Assembly (NCBI GenBank): GCA_033239125.1
Contig: BSWB01000005.1
Coordinates: forward strand, 146,564,494-146,628,493
Length of the DNA: 64,000 nt
Direction of reading: 5' to 3'
From: Fagopyrum homotropicum
Lineage: Eukaryota > Streptophyta > Magnoliopsida > Caryophyllales > Polygonaceae
The notes under the pieces are model-generated. The model ran no database searches, was not told where the DNA came from, and saw nothing but the letters and a program-made list of their open reading frames with translations. Position 1 is the first letter of the stretch. Each line of letters opens with the position of its first letter. This document shows, one piece after another, positions 47,770 through 58,620 of this stretch. Position numbers and translations under genes: made by a program.

Positions 47770-48061
47770 AAAAGGGCCGTACCTGAACATTTACCCAATC
47801 ACCGAATACCCATCTAAAATAGTTAATTTTATTTTTAAAATTAGAAATTAACCAATCATGAGATAATAGCGATGTGGAGCCATCATAATCGTAAGCAAAG
47901 ATTGTTACTAGATTCCTTGCATCAAAATTTGATTAAGCAAATTCTAATTAGGATTTGAAGAATAAGATAAGACACGTATTCATGACTAAACGTACCTTAT
48001 CTTAAGTTTTTTAACCATTCCATAGCATGTTGGATTTTGGCATATCCTTAACCCTTCATCA

Positions 48062-48139
<78 letters not shown>

Positions 48140-48824
48140 TTTTTAGATCATATCAAACAGAAGGCTATCTATAGACTATATAGTATTAGTAAAAATTAAT
48201 ATTATAAGTACATTATAATCATTGATTAATCAACCTTTATCGCAAATAATGGAGGCTACCGTAAAAGCTGCATTGCTAATTTGCTATAGCTCGATCCTCT
48301 CATTTCTTTATTACAACTGATAACAACCATGTTTTAATCTATAAAGACGACTTCTTTTTTTTACATATTTATGCGACTATTGTGATATACTTACAATTAT
48401 CCTATATGCAGTCATAAGATTCAAGCTAGAGTGGTCTGAAATCATATCATATTTATTGGGCCGAGAAATGGGCCGGCCCAATTATGGTGATGTTAGAACC
48501 AATTTGAATAGTTTACATTGGGCTGGATTGTCAATTTTGTATACGGCCCATATATCGGCCCAAAACGGCCCAATAAATATAAAGAAATTTAGTTCAACTG
48601 ACATGTGCTGAAAATTCAGGTTCGGTCCAATAAGAAAATTTCGGTACAGATCGGAACGGATGAACAATCTTACTCAAAATCATTAGCTTCTTGTACAAAA
48701 TTTTAGCTAATGGGCATTCGGTAACATTTTGGACAATGTCTTATACCTTGTCTTTATACGAAATGTGTTTAAGGATATTTTACTTTTCCAATTGTGCTAT
48801 TTTGATTAAAAAATTTTAAATATA
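47770..48824. other. Intergenic stretch with (TA)n and site II motifs
   Basis: (TA)n of about 77 bp at 48063-48139. At 48455-48575 there are several GGGCC/GGCCCA motifs (AATGGGCCGGCCCAATTATG, ACGGCCCATATATCGGCCCA, ACGGCCCAATAAATAT). Nearby GGTTCGGTCC recalls the block at 18935. No gene recognised. Confidence 0.5.
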
Positions 48825-49069
48825 TTATCCAACCATACATAATTTTACATTTGTAGCTGGTCCGAGAGGAAACTGTCCGAGGGATTCACGAATGGTAAGG
48901 TAATAGATTACCAATGAAGTGAATCTAATGATCAATAACTCATGAGGACGATCAACCACATTGGGAATAAATGCACGGCCCATACTCCTCCAAGAAGCAA
49001 CAATGGAGAACTTTCCGTAATAGGCAAAAGCTTGATGGAACAATGCCGCATAGAGGTATAAGATTCATG

Positions 49070-49167
49070 GGTTGTTATAAGTTAAATGCAATAAGGCATC
49101 AAAATAGGTTTTGACAACATGATTGTTACCTACATAATTTGCATCAGGAAGTCTTGAGCTTAACTAT
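49070..49167 (+). repeat. 98-bp perfect direct duplicate, copy 1
   Basis: GGTTGTTATAAGTTAAATGC ... TCTTGAGCTTAACTAT is identical, base for base, to 63684-63781. It lies in the 3' flank of the NLR gene. Confidence 0.97.
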
Positions 49168-49483
49168 AAAATTGCTAAGTGTTTCTTGTGTTTATAACAT
49201 GTGACTAGATTTTGACATAATTTCCATCAAAATAAGTTATATGCAATGATAACATTGTGTGTTTATAGCATCTACGGCTTAACAAGTACGAGTCAACAAA
49301 CGTAGAGGATAGGTAGAGTACATCTTGAACGAGACAAAGGCGAAACATACCCATGTATCCTTTCAATAATGTGTGGAAATGTCCCATATGGACAATATGA
49401 CAATATCCACTGTGGGTGAAAGTTGCAACTCGGAGACGAGATGTGCGAATCCATCTGAGATCAGTTTGATGCTGACTTGAGAT

Positions 49484-52400
49484 CTAATCAAGGATGAACA
49501 TAATCTTATCATTGAAGGTCCTAAAATAAAAGTTTAAAAAGGAATAGAATTCATAAATTGCATCATTTGAAATTATGTACTTACAGGTGTAATCGTTGAT
49601 TTGTAATTGGCCAAGGTTTACAAGTCGTTGAAGGAACTCTGGAAGCGTGCCATCAGGGAGACTTGAATCGAATGTTAGGGATCTAAGGTTGGGAAAGTAA
49701 TCCCAGTAGGTATAATCCCACAACGAATACTCTGGACAATGCTGAACCTCCAATTCCTCGAGTGAATCGAGAAACTTTAGGTAAAAGTCCTTCAATTTTA
49801 GGAAGCTAAGGTTGGTAGGTGGTTGAAGCTGAATACTCAGAAGCCCACGGCAATAGGTGAGACATATTTCTTCAAGATGTGGTGATGTTAGATGCAACCT
49901 CTTCAAATCATGGCATTCGTCAATTCTAACTCGTCGGAGAGATGTGAGTGTTTCACTTGAAAAATTCATCATCCCTTGGCAATAGAAAAATGTTATATCT
50001 TCCAAAGATGAGGGTGGTGGAGGGTTGGACCCTAGTGATAGCATGTGTTGTAACACCTCACCATCTGCAAAATAGAGCTCTAGTTTCTGAAGAAAAGGAC
50101 ACGGCGGGATGGACTTGAGGTTTGCACATCTCATAATATACACTTGAGAAATAGGGAGAAATAACTCTTCTGCTTCTGATGTTCTCCTCCATCCCTTCAA
50201 TTCGGGAAGACCAATCAATTGAAGTATCTCCAAACGAGGGAAGTAGGTCGAGGCGGCCCCTTGAGTTACTGCTCTACAACTCTCCTCCTCCATTTCCACG
50301 TACTCTAATTCATTCAATTCCAAAAGTTCAAGCTTCTTGAGATTTGGAAGGTACCTTAAGGGAGGTAGATACTGTAGTTTTGAAGCACCAGATAGAGTTA
50401 GATATGTAAGGTTATTTACGCTCCCATTATCCCATTCTGGGATTCTCATGCCTGGGTAATCGTCTATCGTTAGTATTTTTGGAGATACAGGTAGTTGCCA
50501 ACCTTCATCCCAATTGTCGATATCCTCATCAAACTCGATCAACAACTCTCCTCTCAGTTGCAATCCAACCAACACATCTAAACCGATCCTTTTGACCCCC
50601 TCTGTTTCCCTTCGGACCCTTCCTACCTTAAAATTACTCAAGTATTGTAAGCAAGTCAACTCCTCAAACCCAGACGGCATATGCTTCAGATGATTGCATC
50701 CATCTATATTCAAATACCTGAGATTCATTAATTTCCCAAAATTATCCGGCAGCGCCGTCAACTCCTTGCAAATTTCAACAACCAATGTAAGCAAATTCGC
50801 TAGATTGGTCATCGAATCGGGCAGACCTTCAAAGTCGTTCTCCGAAAGATTAAGGTATCTCAAATGTTTTAGCTCCCCAATGCTATCCGGAACCTTCTTA
50901 ATATGCAACCGCGTCAAACTCAACGTGCGCAACGACTTAAAATTTGCAAATAGTTGATCCAGAGTCCCTTCAGAAATCGAACCACCATTCACAAACGTAA
51001 ACGAACGTACCCCGTCCACACTGAGCAACTGTATCAGAATAGCCCGTGAATCATATGTGGAATCAACAATGCTTACATGTCGTGCACGAATACTTTTGTC
51101 GGACGAGGTTTTCAACACAATGCTTTCCTCTCCGGCCACATGTTGTGCCAAATCATGAATTAAATCATGTATTTTGCAACTTTTAATCTCACCATCATCA
51201 TTCTCCTTAACCTCTTGAAAAAGACCCCTCCTTAACAAGTACATGAAATATAAATGACTTGTATCTTCCAATGATGTTTTCGTTTGATTACCCGACTTAA
51301 TATATCCTTGGGAAATCCAAAAATACATTAAATTCAGTTTTTTAAGTCTAAAATCTTTAGGAAAGAATGAGAGAGAAGCAAAACAATGCTTCAGATTTGA
51401 GGGTAGATGATCATAACTTAACTTCAATACGGGCATAATTCCATCCTCGTGACTTTGTCCTAAACTTGAGAGCTCCTGATCTCTAATGAACTCCCATTCT
51501 TGGATAGTATCTTTCTCAGAGAGAAGGCTAGCAATACTCCTAATAGCTAAGGGTACATTTCTACATTTCCTCACAATCTCTTTTCCAAGGTCTACCCTTC
51601 TGGGATCTTTCTCATATCCGGGAGCAAAGGCTATCCTTTTGAAAAGATCCCATGAATCCTCTTCTGATAAGCCATTTAAAATGTGATTTTTTAATGCTTT
51701 CACACCCTTTGCAACCGACAATAACCTCGTAGTAACAATTACCTTACTTCCTTTTGCACCACCACCTAACAAACCCATTCGCATTGCCCACCTATTACAA
51801 TCATCATCCCACACATCATCTAGAACAAGCAAAAACTTCTTATTCACCGTCAACTCCCTAATTCTTGTTTGTAGTTGGCTCACGCTAAAATCACTATAAG
51901 ACCCCCCACTAATCGAGTGAAAGATTTTTCCAAGGACTTCTTTTTCACCAGACTCGTCAGAAATGCAGGCAAACCACATGTTATCAAAATTCTTTTTAAC
52001 CTCAGCATCATTGTAAACCAGTTGGGCAAGTGTTGTCTTCCCCAATCCCCCGAACCCAACTATGGCAATGACAAATGGACCATCTTGTAGAGCATCATCG
52101 TGTAAGAGCATTCCTAAAATGGCTTGTTTATCACCATCTCTACCAATAACACTCTTTGAATCTATAAAAGACCCCGGATCTTGTCCTCTCCTAACACGAT
52201 TACTCACCCCATCCTCAAAATTATCACATCTCACAAACCCTAATCCAGCCATATCACTAGAGATGTCAGTCAACTTCTTCCTAATAGCCTTAACTTTGTT
52301 GGCAATTGAGTTTCTAGAGATGATTGGATTTAACATAGAGCAACCAATTTGTACCTTCTTGGAGATCTTGTTGGTTCCCTTATTCATGATCCGCTGTTTC

Positions 52401-52678
52401 AGCAGCTCCTCAGTTGCCACATCGTCGAACAAATCTTCAGCTTCGTACAAGACGCCCTTGAGCCTTTTAATCCAATTTTTGACAGCAGCAGAGCTTTCTT
52501 GCTTCTTTTCAGCGTCAAGAAGCACGGCGATGATCGTCTCGATGGTCACCTGAAGTTTCTCGAGCTCATCCTTGGCTTCCCAAATGGAAAGCCCCTTTTC
52601 ATATGCCATCTTCAGTGCCGGAGAAGCACTGGCGGACAAGACCTGCTTAGCAAGGCTAAACACAGCTAATTCAGCCAT
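49484..52678 (-). CDS. CC-NB-ARC-LRR disease resistance protein (about 1064 aa)
   Basis: An intracellular immune receptor of the coiled-coil class, RGA-like. The start is taken as the Met at 52678 (MAELAVFSLAKQ), because 17 further upstream codons look like leader and most RGA proteins begin MAE/MAD. An Rx-type N-terminal domain covers about residues 1-140, with EDVID-like LYEAEDLFDD at 77-86. NB-ARC follows: P-loop GFGGLGKTT 208-216, kinase-2 LLVLDDVW, GSKVIVTTR, a weak GLPL box (CRNVPLAI), CFASLSFFPKDF. The MHD box reads I-H-D at 503-505. LRRs fill the rest. It is intronless within the coding part. A GTAAGT after ...QINDYT and an AG near 49520 suggest a spliced form that stops just after QINDYT, making the final ~33 residues of the open frame intronic. 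Confidence 0.93.
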   Translation of the reverse strand: MAELAVFSLAKQVLSASASPALKMAYEKGLSIWEAKDELEKLQVTIETIIAVLLDAEKKQESSAAVKNWIKRLKGVLYEAEDLFDDVATEELLKQRIMNKGTNKISKKVQIGCSMLNPIISRNSIANKVKAIRKKLTDISSDMAGLGFVRCDNFEDGVSNRVRRGQDPGSFIDSKSVIGRDGDKQAILGMLLHDDALQDGPFVIAIVGFGGLGKTTLAQLVYNDAEVKKNFDNMWFACISDESGEKEVLGKIFHSISGGSYSDFSVSQLQTRIRELTVNKKFLLVLDDVWDDDCNRWAMRMGLLGGGAKGSKVIVTTRLLSVAKGVKALKNHILNGLSEEDSWDLFKRIAFAPGYEKDPRRVDLGKEIVRKCRNVPLAIRSIASLLSEKDTIQEWEFIRDQELSSLGQSHEDGIMPVLKLSYDHLPSNLKHCFASLSFFPKDFRLKKLNLMYFWISQGYIKSGNQTKTSLEDTSHLYFMYLLRRGLFQEVKENDDGEIKSCKIHDLIHDLAQHVAGEESIVLKTSSDKSIRARHVSIVDSTYDSRAILIQLLSVDGVRSFTFVNGGSISEGTLDQLFANFKSLRTLSLTRLHIKKVPDSIGELKHLRYLNLSENDFEGLPDSMTNLANLLTLVVEICKELTALPDNFGKLMNLRYLNIDGCNHLKHMPSGFEELTCLQYLSNFKVGRVRRETEGVKRIGLDVLVGLQLRGELLIEFDEDIDNWDEGWQLPVSPKILTIDDYPGMRIPEWDNGSVNNLTYLTLSGASKLQYLPPLRYLPNLKKLELLELNELEYVEMEEESCRAVTQGAASTYFPRLEILQLIGLPELKGWRRTSEAEELFLPISQVYIMRCANLKSIPPCPFLQKLELYFADGEVLQHMLSLGSNPPPPSSLEDITFFYCQGMMNFSSETLTSLRRVRIDECHDLKRLHLTSPHLEEICLTYCRGLLSIQLQPPTNLSFLKLKDFYLKFLDSLEELEVQHCPEYSLWDYTYWDYFPNLRSLTFDSSLPDGTLPEFLQRLVNLGQLQINDYTCKYIISNDAIYEFYSFLNFYFRTFNDKIMFILD

Positions 52679-52742
52679 TGATATCAATTGATTGGTGGTT
52701 GTTCTTTTGTGTAAGTTTGTGATTTGCACTATTGAAGATGAT

Positions 52743-52754
52743 CACATATATAGA
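52743..52754 (-). promoter_or_regulatory. TATA box of the NLR gene
   Basis: On the minus strand CTCTCTATATATGTGATC places a TATATAT about 65-75 bp upstream of the chosen start codon. That is a short leader, which also supports the internal Met over the upstream one. Confidence 0.5.
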
Positions 52755-52759
52755 GAGAT

Positions 52760-53630
52760 CGGCGACGAATCTGCGTCTTCTCGTGCTCCAGCACATATCT
52801 CGTAATTACCTAGTTAATTAAAAATAATGAAACTTATTACAAATAATGAAACTTATTACAAATAATGAATATTTTATACATTTAAAAGTTGATATTTCAT
52901 TCTCATTGAGTATTCTATATAATTTGTGGATGTGTTCCAGCGCATAATCGCATTATTATATGTATTTGGTAATTGCTTGCGGGATTAATTAGCAATATTC
53001 AATTCATTAATGACAAATTGACAATGACACCGACGTCGCACGTTCCACGTGGCAAGTGCATAATAAATTAATATACTGCTCAGAATTCTTTATAGGGTGG
53101 TAACGTGATGCTAGCCAAAGTCAAAGTGCCCTAGAGTTAATTAATGAAATTTTATAACATTATTGATTTTTGCTATTCTCATCCTATAAAACATATTATT
53201 TGTACCACTTGTTTGTCTACGAAATCATAGCAACAACTTCATTTCGTTTGATGGAAAATGGGCTACGACTACGTAAAGTGGCGGCCGCAGGATTTTAAAG
53301 GGAGAATTTATTATCGATAAAAAAATATATGAAAATAAAATAACGATAAAAACAAAGTCAATCTATCATCTACTTACTACCAAAGATAAATAGTGAATGC
53401 TACAAATAAACAGTTAATATGACAACAAAGGGTGTAAACCCATATTACGAGTTGTCATATTCTGATAATACTAAATAATTAATTGATCGAATAATCATGT
53501 TGTCAAAAAGGGAAATTATCAATCAAATGGAAAATAGAAAAAAAAAACAGAATATTTCGCCACAATAAACAAAAATGGGAAAAAAAATTCCCCAAATTAG
53601 CTTTGGAGCAAAATTACTACCCAAATACAC
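52760..53630. other. NLR upstream region
   Basis: AT-rich, with no gene seen. A minus-strand TTTGACTTTGG (W-box-like TTGAC) lies at about 53117-53127. The boundary with repetitive DNA is near 53600. Confidence 0.4.
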
Positions 53631-53639
53631 GAGGATTTT

Positions 53640-53880
53640 CGGGTTGGAGAACAAGCGCGGTCCTAGACCGCGTCTATTGCAAAAAGAAGAGCGATTACAA
53701 ACCGCGCTTTAATATTCTGATTAAACAAAATAAAATAATAAAATTTAAAAAAATATTAGGCGCTGTACTGGACCGCACCTATACATTAAAAAAAATAGAT
53801 GTTATGACCGCGCCTCTTTATCTTTCAAAAACATTACACTATACGCGCAGTCTAGGACCGCACCTCTATTTGTGTTTTTA
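53640..53880. repeat. GCGGTCCTAGACCGC repeat block
   Basis: Five GC-rich motifs in an AT-rich context: GCGCGGTCCTAGACCGCGTC, AAACCGCGCTTTAAT, GCGCTGTACTGGACCGCACC, GACCGCGCCTCTTTAT, GCGCAGTCTAGGACCGCACC. Several are palindromic. It looks like part of an unclassified transposable element next to the Mutator-like element. GC-rich GCGCTGAC strings at 4590-4637 are faintly similar. Confidence 0.5.
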
Positions 53881-54157
53881 TTATCTTTATTTCGGATATA
53901 TATATATATATATATATAGAGGCTAGTTCCGGTGAGGAGTAAGCTTATGGATAGGAATTAGGAGCTATGTGAGCCATTGGATCAGATTTAAATCAATGGC
54001 TCACAAACACTCATCATTAATGACATTGTAATTACATAAATCTGAAAAAAAAAGAGTACAACTGCTGAACGACCGACTCAAACACTCTCACATTCTTCAT
54101 CCAACAAGATCTATATTTGTCCGATTTTCAACCAAATCAAAGACGGATTATATAAAA

Positions 54158-56919
54158 ATGATGAAATCAAAGAGAATACAAGACGATTCAGGTATTGTCT
54201 CTTCGAAATTTCTATTCTCAAGGTTTAGGTTTTTCATTCTTATAGTTTAGGTTTCATTGATGTTTATTTTTGAAATCAAATTTGTTGAATCATTTTTTGG
54301 TTTGATAGGTTTGATTGAGATCGTACATGTATATACATATGTTGAGTTGGTCTAATACTTCCAATTGAAACAATGTATAAGCTTTTTTTAGTGTGCACGC
54401 CAATTGTTCGACAAAATGTCAAATAGGAAAATAGTCTATAATATTTACATGAACAATGGCATAAAAATTATGAACACCGAAGAATAAAAACATGAACAAT
54501 GACGTATAAAAGTATGAACACCAATGAATAAAAAGTATGAACTTACACTAGTATTTTTTTTACATTGTTTTACAGATTCAGTGATGTTGGGTACGCAATC
54601 ATCACCAATCATTGTGTCGGGATTGAGGGCGAATGCTCCATGTAATGAAGGTGGAACTATTATACAAGTAACTCCAAATAACTCTACCAACTGGGTTCCA
54701 ATTTGTGATGATACATTGAAGCCACATGTTGGTCAACAATTTTTAAGTGTGGAGGAAGCTGAGGACTTCTATAGGAGGTATGTCTTTATTTGTGGATTTG
54801 AGATTCGTGTTTCATGTAATCGCAAACCCAACAATATTGTGTTGAGGAAGTATTTTGTATGCACAAGGGAAGGTAAAAAAAATGGCAAACATAGTACGGG
54901 CAAAAGGAAGACAACTTCCAATCGATGTGGTTGTAACGCAGGAGTTGCGTTTAGGATTATGGAGGGTGGAAAGTATATTGTGAAGTGGGTTCATGAAGCT
55001 CATAATCATGCAATGTTGGCTCCTACAATGAAACAATTTGCCAAATCTAATAGAAAAATGGACATTGGTCTTAAGAATTTTGTTCTCAATTGTGGAAGAG
55101 CAAAGATTGGGCCAACAAGAAGTCATAAGGTTTTCAAAGAGTTTGTTGGGGGTTATCAAAACATAGGTGCAATGGCTACAGAGTTCAAAAATTTCAGGAG
55201 AGATCTTTTGGCTTATCTTAGTGGATGTGATGCCCAATTGATGATAGACATATTGTTCAAGAAGCAAGAGGTCAGTAGTGTGTTTTACTTTAGGTATGAT
55301 GTTGATGAGTATGATCAGCTGACAAGATTATTCTGGGCTGACCCAATTTCGATGAAAAACTATGCTATATATGGAGATGTTGTTTCGTTCGACTCCACCT
55401 ACCGAACAAACAAGTATGTATAAATATGAACAATAACCTTAGTTTTTATGAACATCTTCTTTGTAGGAAATGAACGGTTGTTATTATAATGTGTGTTGTT
55501 TGCATTTTTCAGATATGACATGGTTTTTTCCCCTTTCACTGGTTTGGACAACCATAAAAAATGTGTGACATTTGGGGGTGCTCTTTTACTGAAGGAGGAT
55601 GTAAGCTCATATGAATGGCTTTTTGAGAGCTTTAAGGAAGCTATGGGGCATGCACCTAGGGTGTTGGTGACTGATCATATCAAGAATTTGCAATGAAAAT
55701 AGCAGCTAGAAGTGTTTTTCCGTCCACTCGTCATCGGTATTGCATGTGGCACATTATGCAAAATGTGTTGAAGAAAGTCGGTCCAGATCTTAAACATTCA
55801 CCTGATTTTTGGTCAAAATTAAGTAGTGTTGTGTGGAGTGAGAGAATTGAATGTGAAGAATTTGAAGAAAAGTGGGCTGCATTGGGTTCTGAGTTTAACT
55901 TGAGTGAGAAGCCGTGGTTTACTCAATTGTGTGGCATTCGCAACTCATGGATTCCTGCTTACTTTCGGGATATACTGTTTGGTGGATTGGTAAGAACTAC
56001 ATCTATTTCTGAGTCTGAAAATAGTTTCTTTCGGAAGTATACAGATCACTACTTTAGTCTCGTTGAGTTGATTACACATTATGATAGTGCCATGGATACT
56101 CAGCGTTATGAACAAAACAAGTTGAATTTTGAGTCAAACACAAAAGTTCCTGATTTTAGGAGTGATTTAGAGTTTGAGAGAAGTTGTGCCCGGTTATTCA
56201 CACTGACTGCTTTTTACATGATGCAAGATGAGATGGTTTCTGGGTGGAATGATTGTCGAGTTATTTTGTTTGATGATAGTGGTATTGTGAATTTGTTCAA
56301 CATTAAGGATGAGAAGGGTAGAGTTTTTGTTGTTGAAGTTGGTACTTCTAATGACCAAATTGTGTGTAGTTGCAACAAGTTTCAGAAGAAAGGAATTCCA
56401 TGCAGCCATATATTCCTTGCATTGAAGGATATGAAGTTCAAAACATTGCCTAAATGTTTGATTCTTTCTCGGTGGACAAAAGATGCAAGTTTGTCTCCTT
56501 TGTTCTCAATTGATGGATCGGTTATTGAGCAGTGTGTTGTGATGGAGGAAAGGAGAGCAATAGTGAAAGATGTATGGTCTGACATATATAGTTGTATGGC
56601 ACTTGTCGAAAACGACAATGAACGTTTGAAGCAATTCTCCAACATAATTAAAGAGTATAAGAATTCGGTGGTGAAATCAGCTGACTATACAACACCTTCT
56701 AAAAGAGATTTCTTTGAGGCATTTGCAACAACAACTGAACCTACTACTGTCACTGTATTGCCACCTGAACAAGCAAAGAACAAAGGGAGCCGGAGACGCT
56801 ACATGGATGGACAAGAAATACATTCGAAAGAATCTCAGAAGGGTGAAAGAAAGTGTAAAAAGTGTGGCAAGAGTGGACATGACAGCAGAAACTGTGAAAA
56901 GTTTAACAAGTACGAATGA
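54158..56919 (+). pseudogene. FAR1/MULE transposase gene, one frameshift
   Basis: Proposed exons 54158-54191, 54576-55413 and 55513-56919, all GT-AG. The start MMKSKRIQDDSDSVMLG is made by splicing; the open frame beginning at 54524 includes intron. Domains in order: FAR1 DNA-binding domain (SVEEAEDFYRRYVFICGFEI ... VKWVHEAHNHAM, C and H residues of the WRKY-GCM1 fold present); MULE transposase core with first acidic motif FDSTYRTNKY, then VTDH; C-terminal CHRYCMWHI-type helix; SWIM zinc finger CSCNKFQKKGIPCSH; and a CCHC zinc knuckle CKKCGKSGHDSRNC. Between VTDH and FAMKIAARS (55673-55696) the frame shifts by one base and the first frame stops. That breaks the protein at the second catalytic region. 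It would otherwise be about 750 aa. FAR1-RELATED SEQUENCE proteins are domesticated relatives; the TIRs show this one is a transposon. Confidence 0.9.
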
Positions 56920-57049
56920 TACACCATGTAAAATAAATATGAACAAACTTGTTTTTGAGATTTATTATATACTTTTCTTATGTTTTTTTAAGTTTGTTAT
57001 ATTGTTTTGAATATGTTTTGTACAATGAGATTGTCTTAGAAAGAGCATC

Positions 57050-58110
57050 GTTTAAGTACGAACACCAATGTCTTGCCTATAAAAGTATGAACACTGATTG
57101 ATAAAAACATGAACAATGGAGCATACAATTATGAACAATGATGTATAAAAGTATGAACACCGATTAATAAAAACATGTTTTAATTTACAATTTCAAACCA
57201 TAGTTTCCGTTTTAACAATTTTATCCTCTATTGTGTGTTTGTTGAAAATAACCTGATGTTTAATTTACAAGAACCATAGTTTTGAACCATAGTATGAACA
57301 ATCAGCTGACTGTATAAAAGTAAGAACACCGATTGATAAAAACATGAACAATGAAGCATAAAGTTGTGAACAATGACGTATAAAAGTATGAACACCGATT
57401 ATAAAAACATGTTTAATTTACAGTTTCAAACCATGGTTTCATTTTGAACAATTTTATCCTCTATTGTGTGTTTGTTGAAAATAGCCTGATGTTTAGTTTA
57501 CAAGAACCATAGTATGAACAATCAGCTGACTGTATAAAAGTAAGAACACCGATTGATAAAAACATGAACAATGAAGCATAAAGTTGTGAACAATGACGTA
57601 TAAAAGTATGAACACCGATTATAAAAACATGTTTAATTTACAGTTTCGAACCATAGTTTCCATTTAAATAATTTTACCCTATGTTGTGTATTTGTTGAAA
57701 ATATCTCAATGTTTAATTTACAGGAATCATAGTTTCGAACAATAGTATGAATAATCAGCTAACTATATAAAAGTGTGAACATTGAATAATAAAAACATGA
57801 ACAATGGAGCATAAAAGTATGAACAATGGAGCATAAAAGTATGAACACCGATTAATAAAAACATGTTTAATCTACAGTTTTGAACCATAATTTCCGTTTT
57901 GACAATTTACCTTATGTTGTGTATTTGTTGAAAATAGCCCAATATTTAATTTACAGAAATCATAGTTTCGAACCATAGTATGAACAATCAACTGACTATA
58001 TAAAAGTATGAACACCGATTAATAAAAACATGAACAATGGAGAATAAAAGTATGAACAATGACGTATAAAAGTATGAACACCAATTAATAAAATCATGAA
58101 AATTCATATC
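57050..58110. repeat. 220-233-bp tandem repeats rich in ATGAACA
   Basis: About four and a half units. AGTATGAACAATCAGCTGAC-type unit starts occur near 57291, 57511, 57744 and 57977. Each unit carries several TATGAACACCGATTAATAAA / ACATGAACAATG motifs plus a CATGTTTAATTTACAGTTTC segment. Units 57291 and 57511 are nearly identical; the later ones are more diverged. The same 8-15-bp motifs also occur at 54450-54545, in the intron at 55424-55480, at 56935 and at 58210-58350. Confidence 0.88.
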
Positions 58111-58620
58111 TCAGTCCATACATGCATTCTCTAATTGTACTTTTGAAGTGACGATCATATTAGGGCTACTCACGGGATCAATCTCTTATAATTTGAATAC
58201 CAAAATAAGTAAATATGAACAAAGAGACATCTATGTAATAAAAACGTTTGGTTAACTCTCTTTGAATACGATGAACATCATCTTTCAAAAAAATGAACAT
58301 CGGTTAATAAAAACATGAACAATGACGCATACAAGTATGAACACCAATAATTTTTCTATAATTTCTGCACATACATAACGTTGATGTATAATAATATAAA
58401 CATTATGTAGTACCTAAAAATGATGATAAAATATAGTAGCATCGAAGCAGTAAATTTTAAATTGTACCTAAAAAACTCAACATTCAAATTACTGATGCAA
58501 ACACAATTTCATGTTACAAACCACATCATTTTTTACATCTTCCAAAGCAAAATGTAAGTTTTAACAACTTTACAATTCAAATGTTTCTTGTTTGTCCAAT
58601 TGATTGAAGTACTAGATCCT

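Noticed and set aside
52062..52553. 163-aa plus-strand frame
   Set aside because: Shadow of the NLR NB-ARC/CC coding region.
52679..52729. Upstream Met of the NLR frame
   Set aside because: The 17 extra residues are unlike RGA proteins, and the TATA box is only about 15-25 bp upstream of that Met. The internal MAEL start fits the family.
54524..54575. Start codon of the long transposase open frame at 54524
   Set aside because: This segment is T-rich and ends in TTTTACAG, a splice acceptor. A mini-exon at 54158 joins in frame and matches the start of the partner gene.
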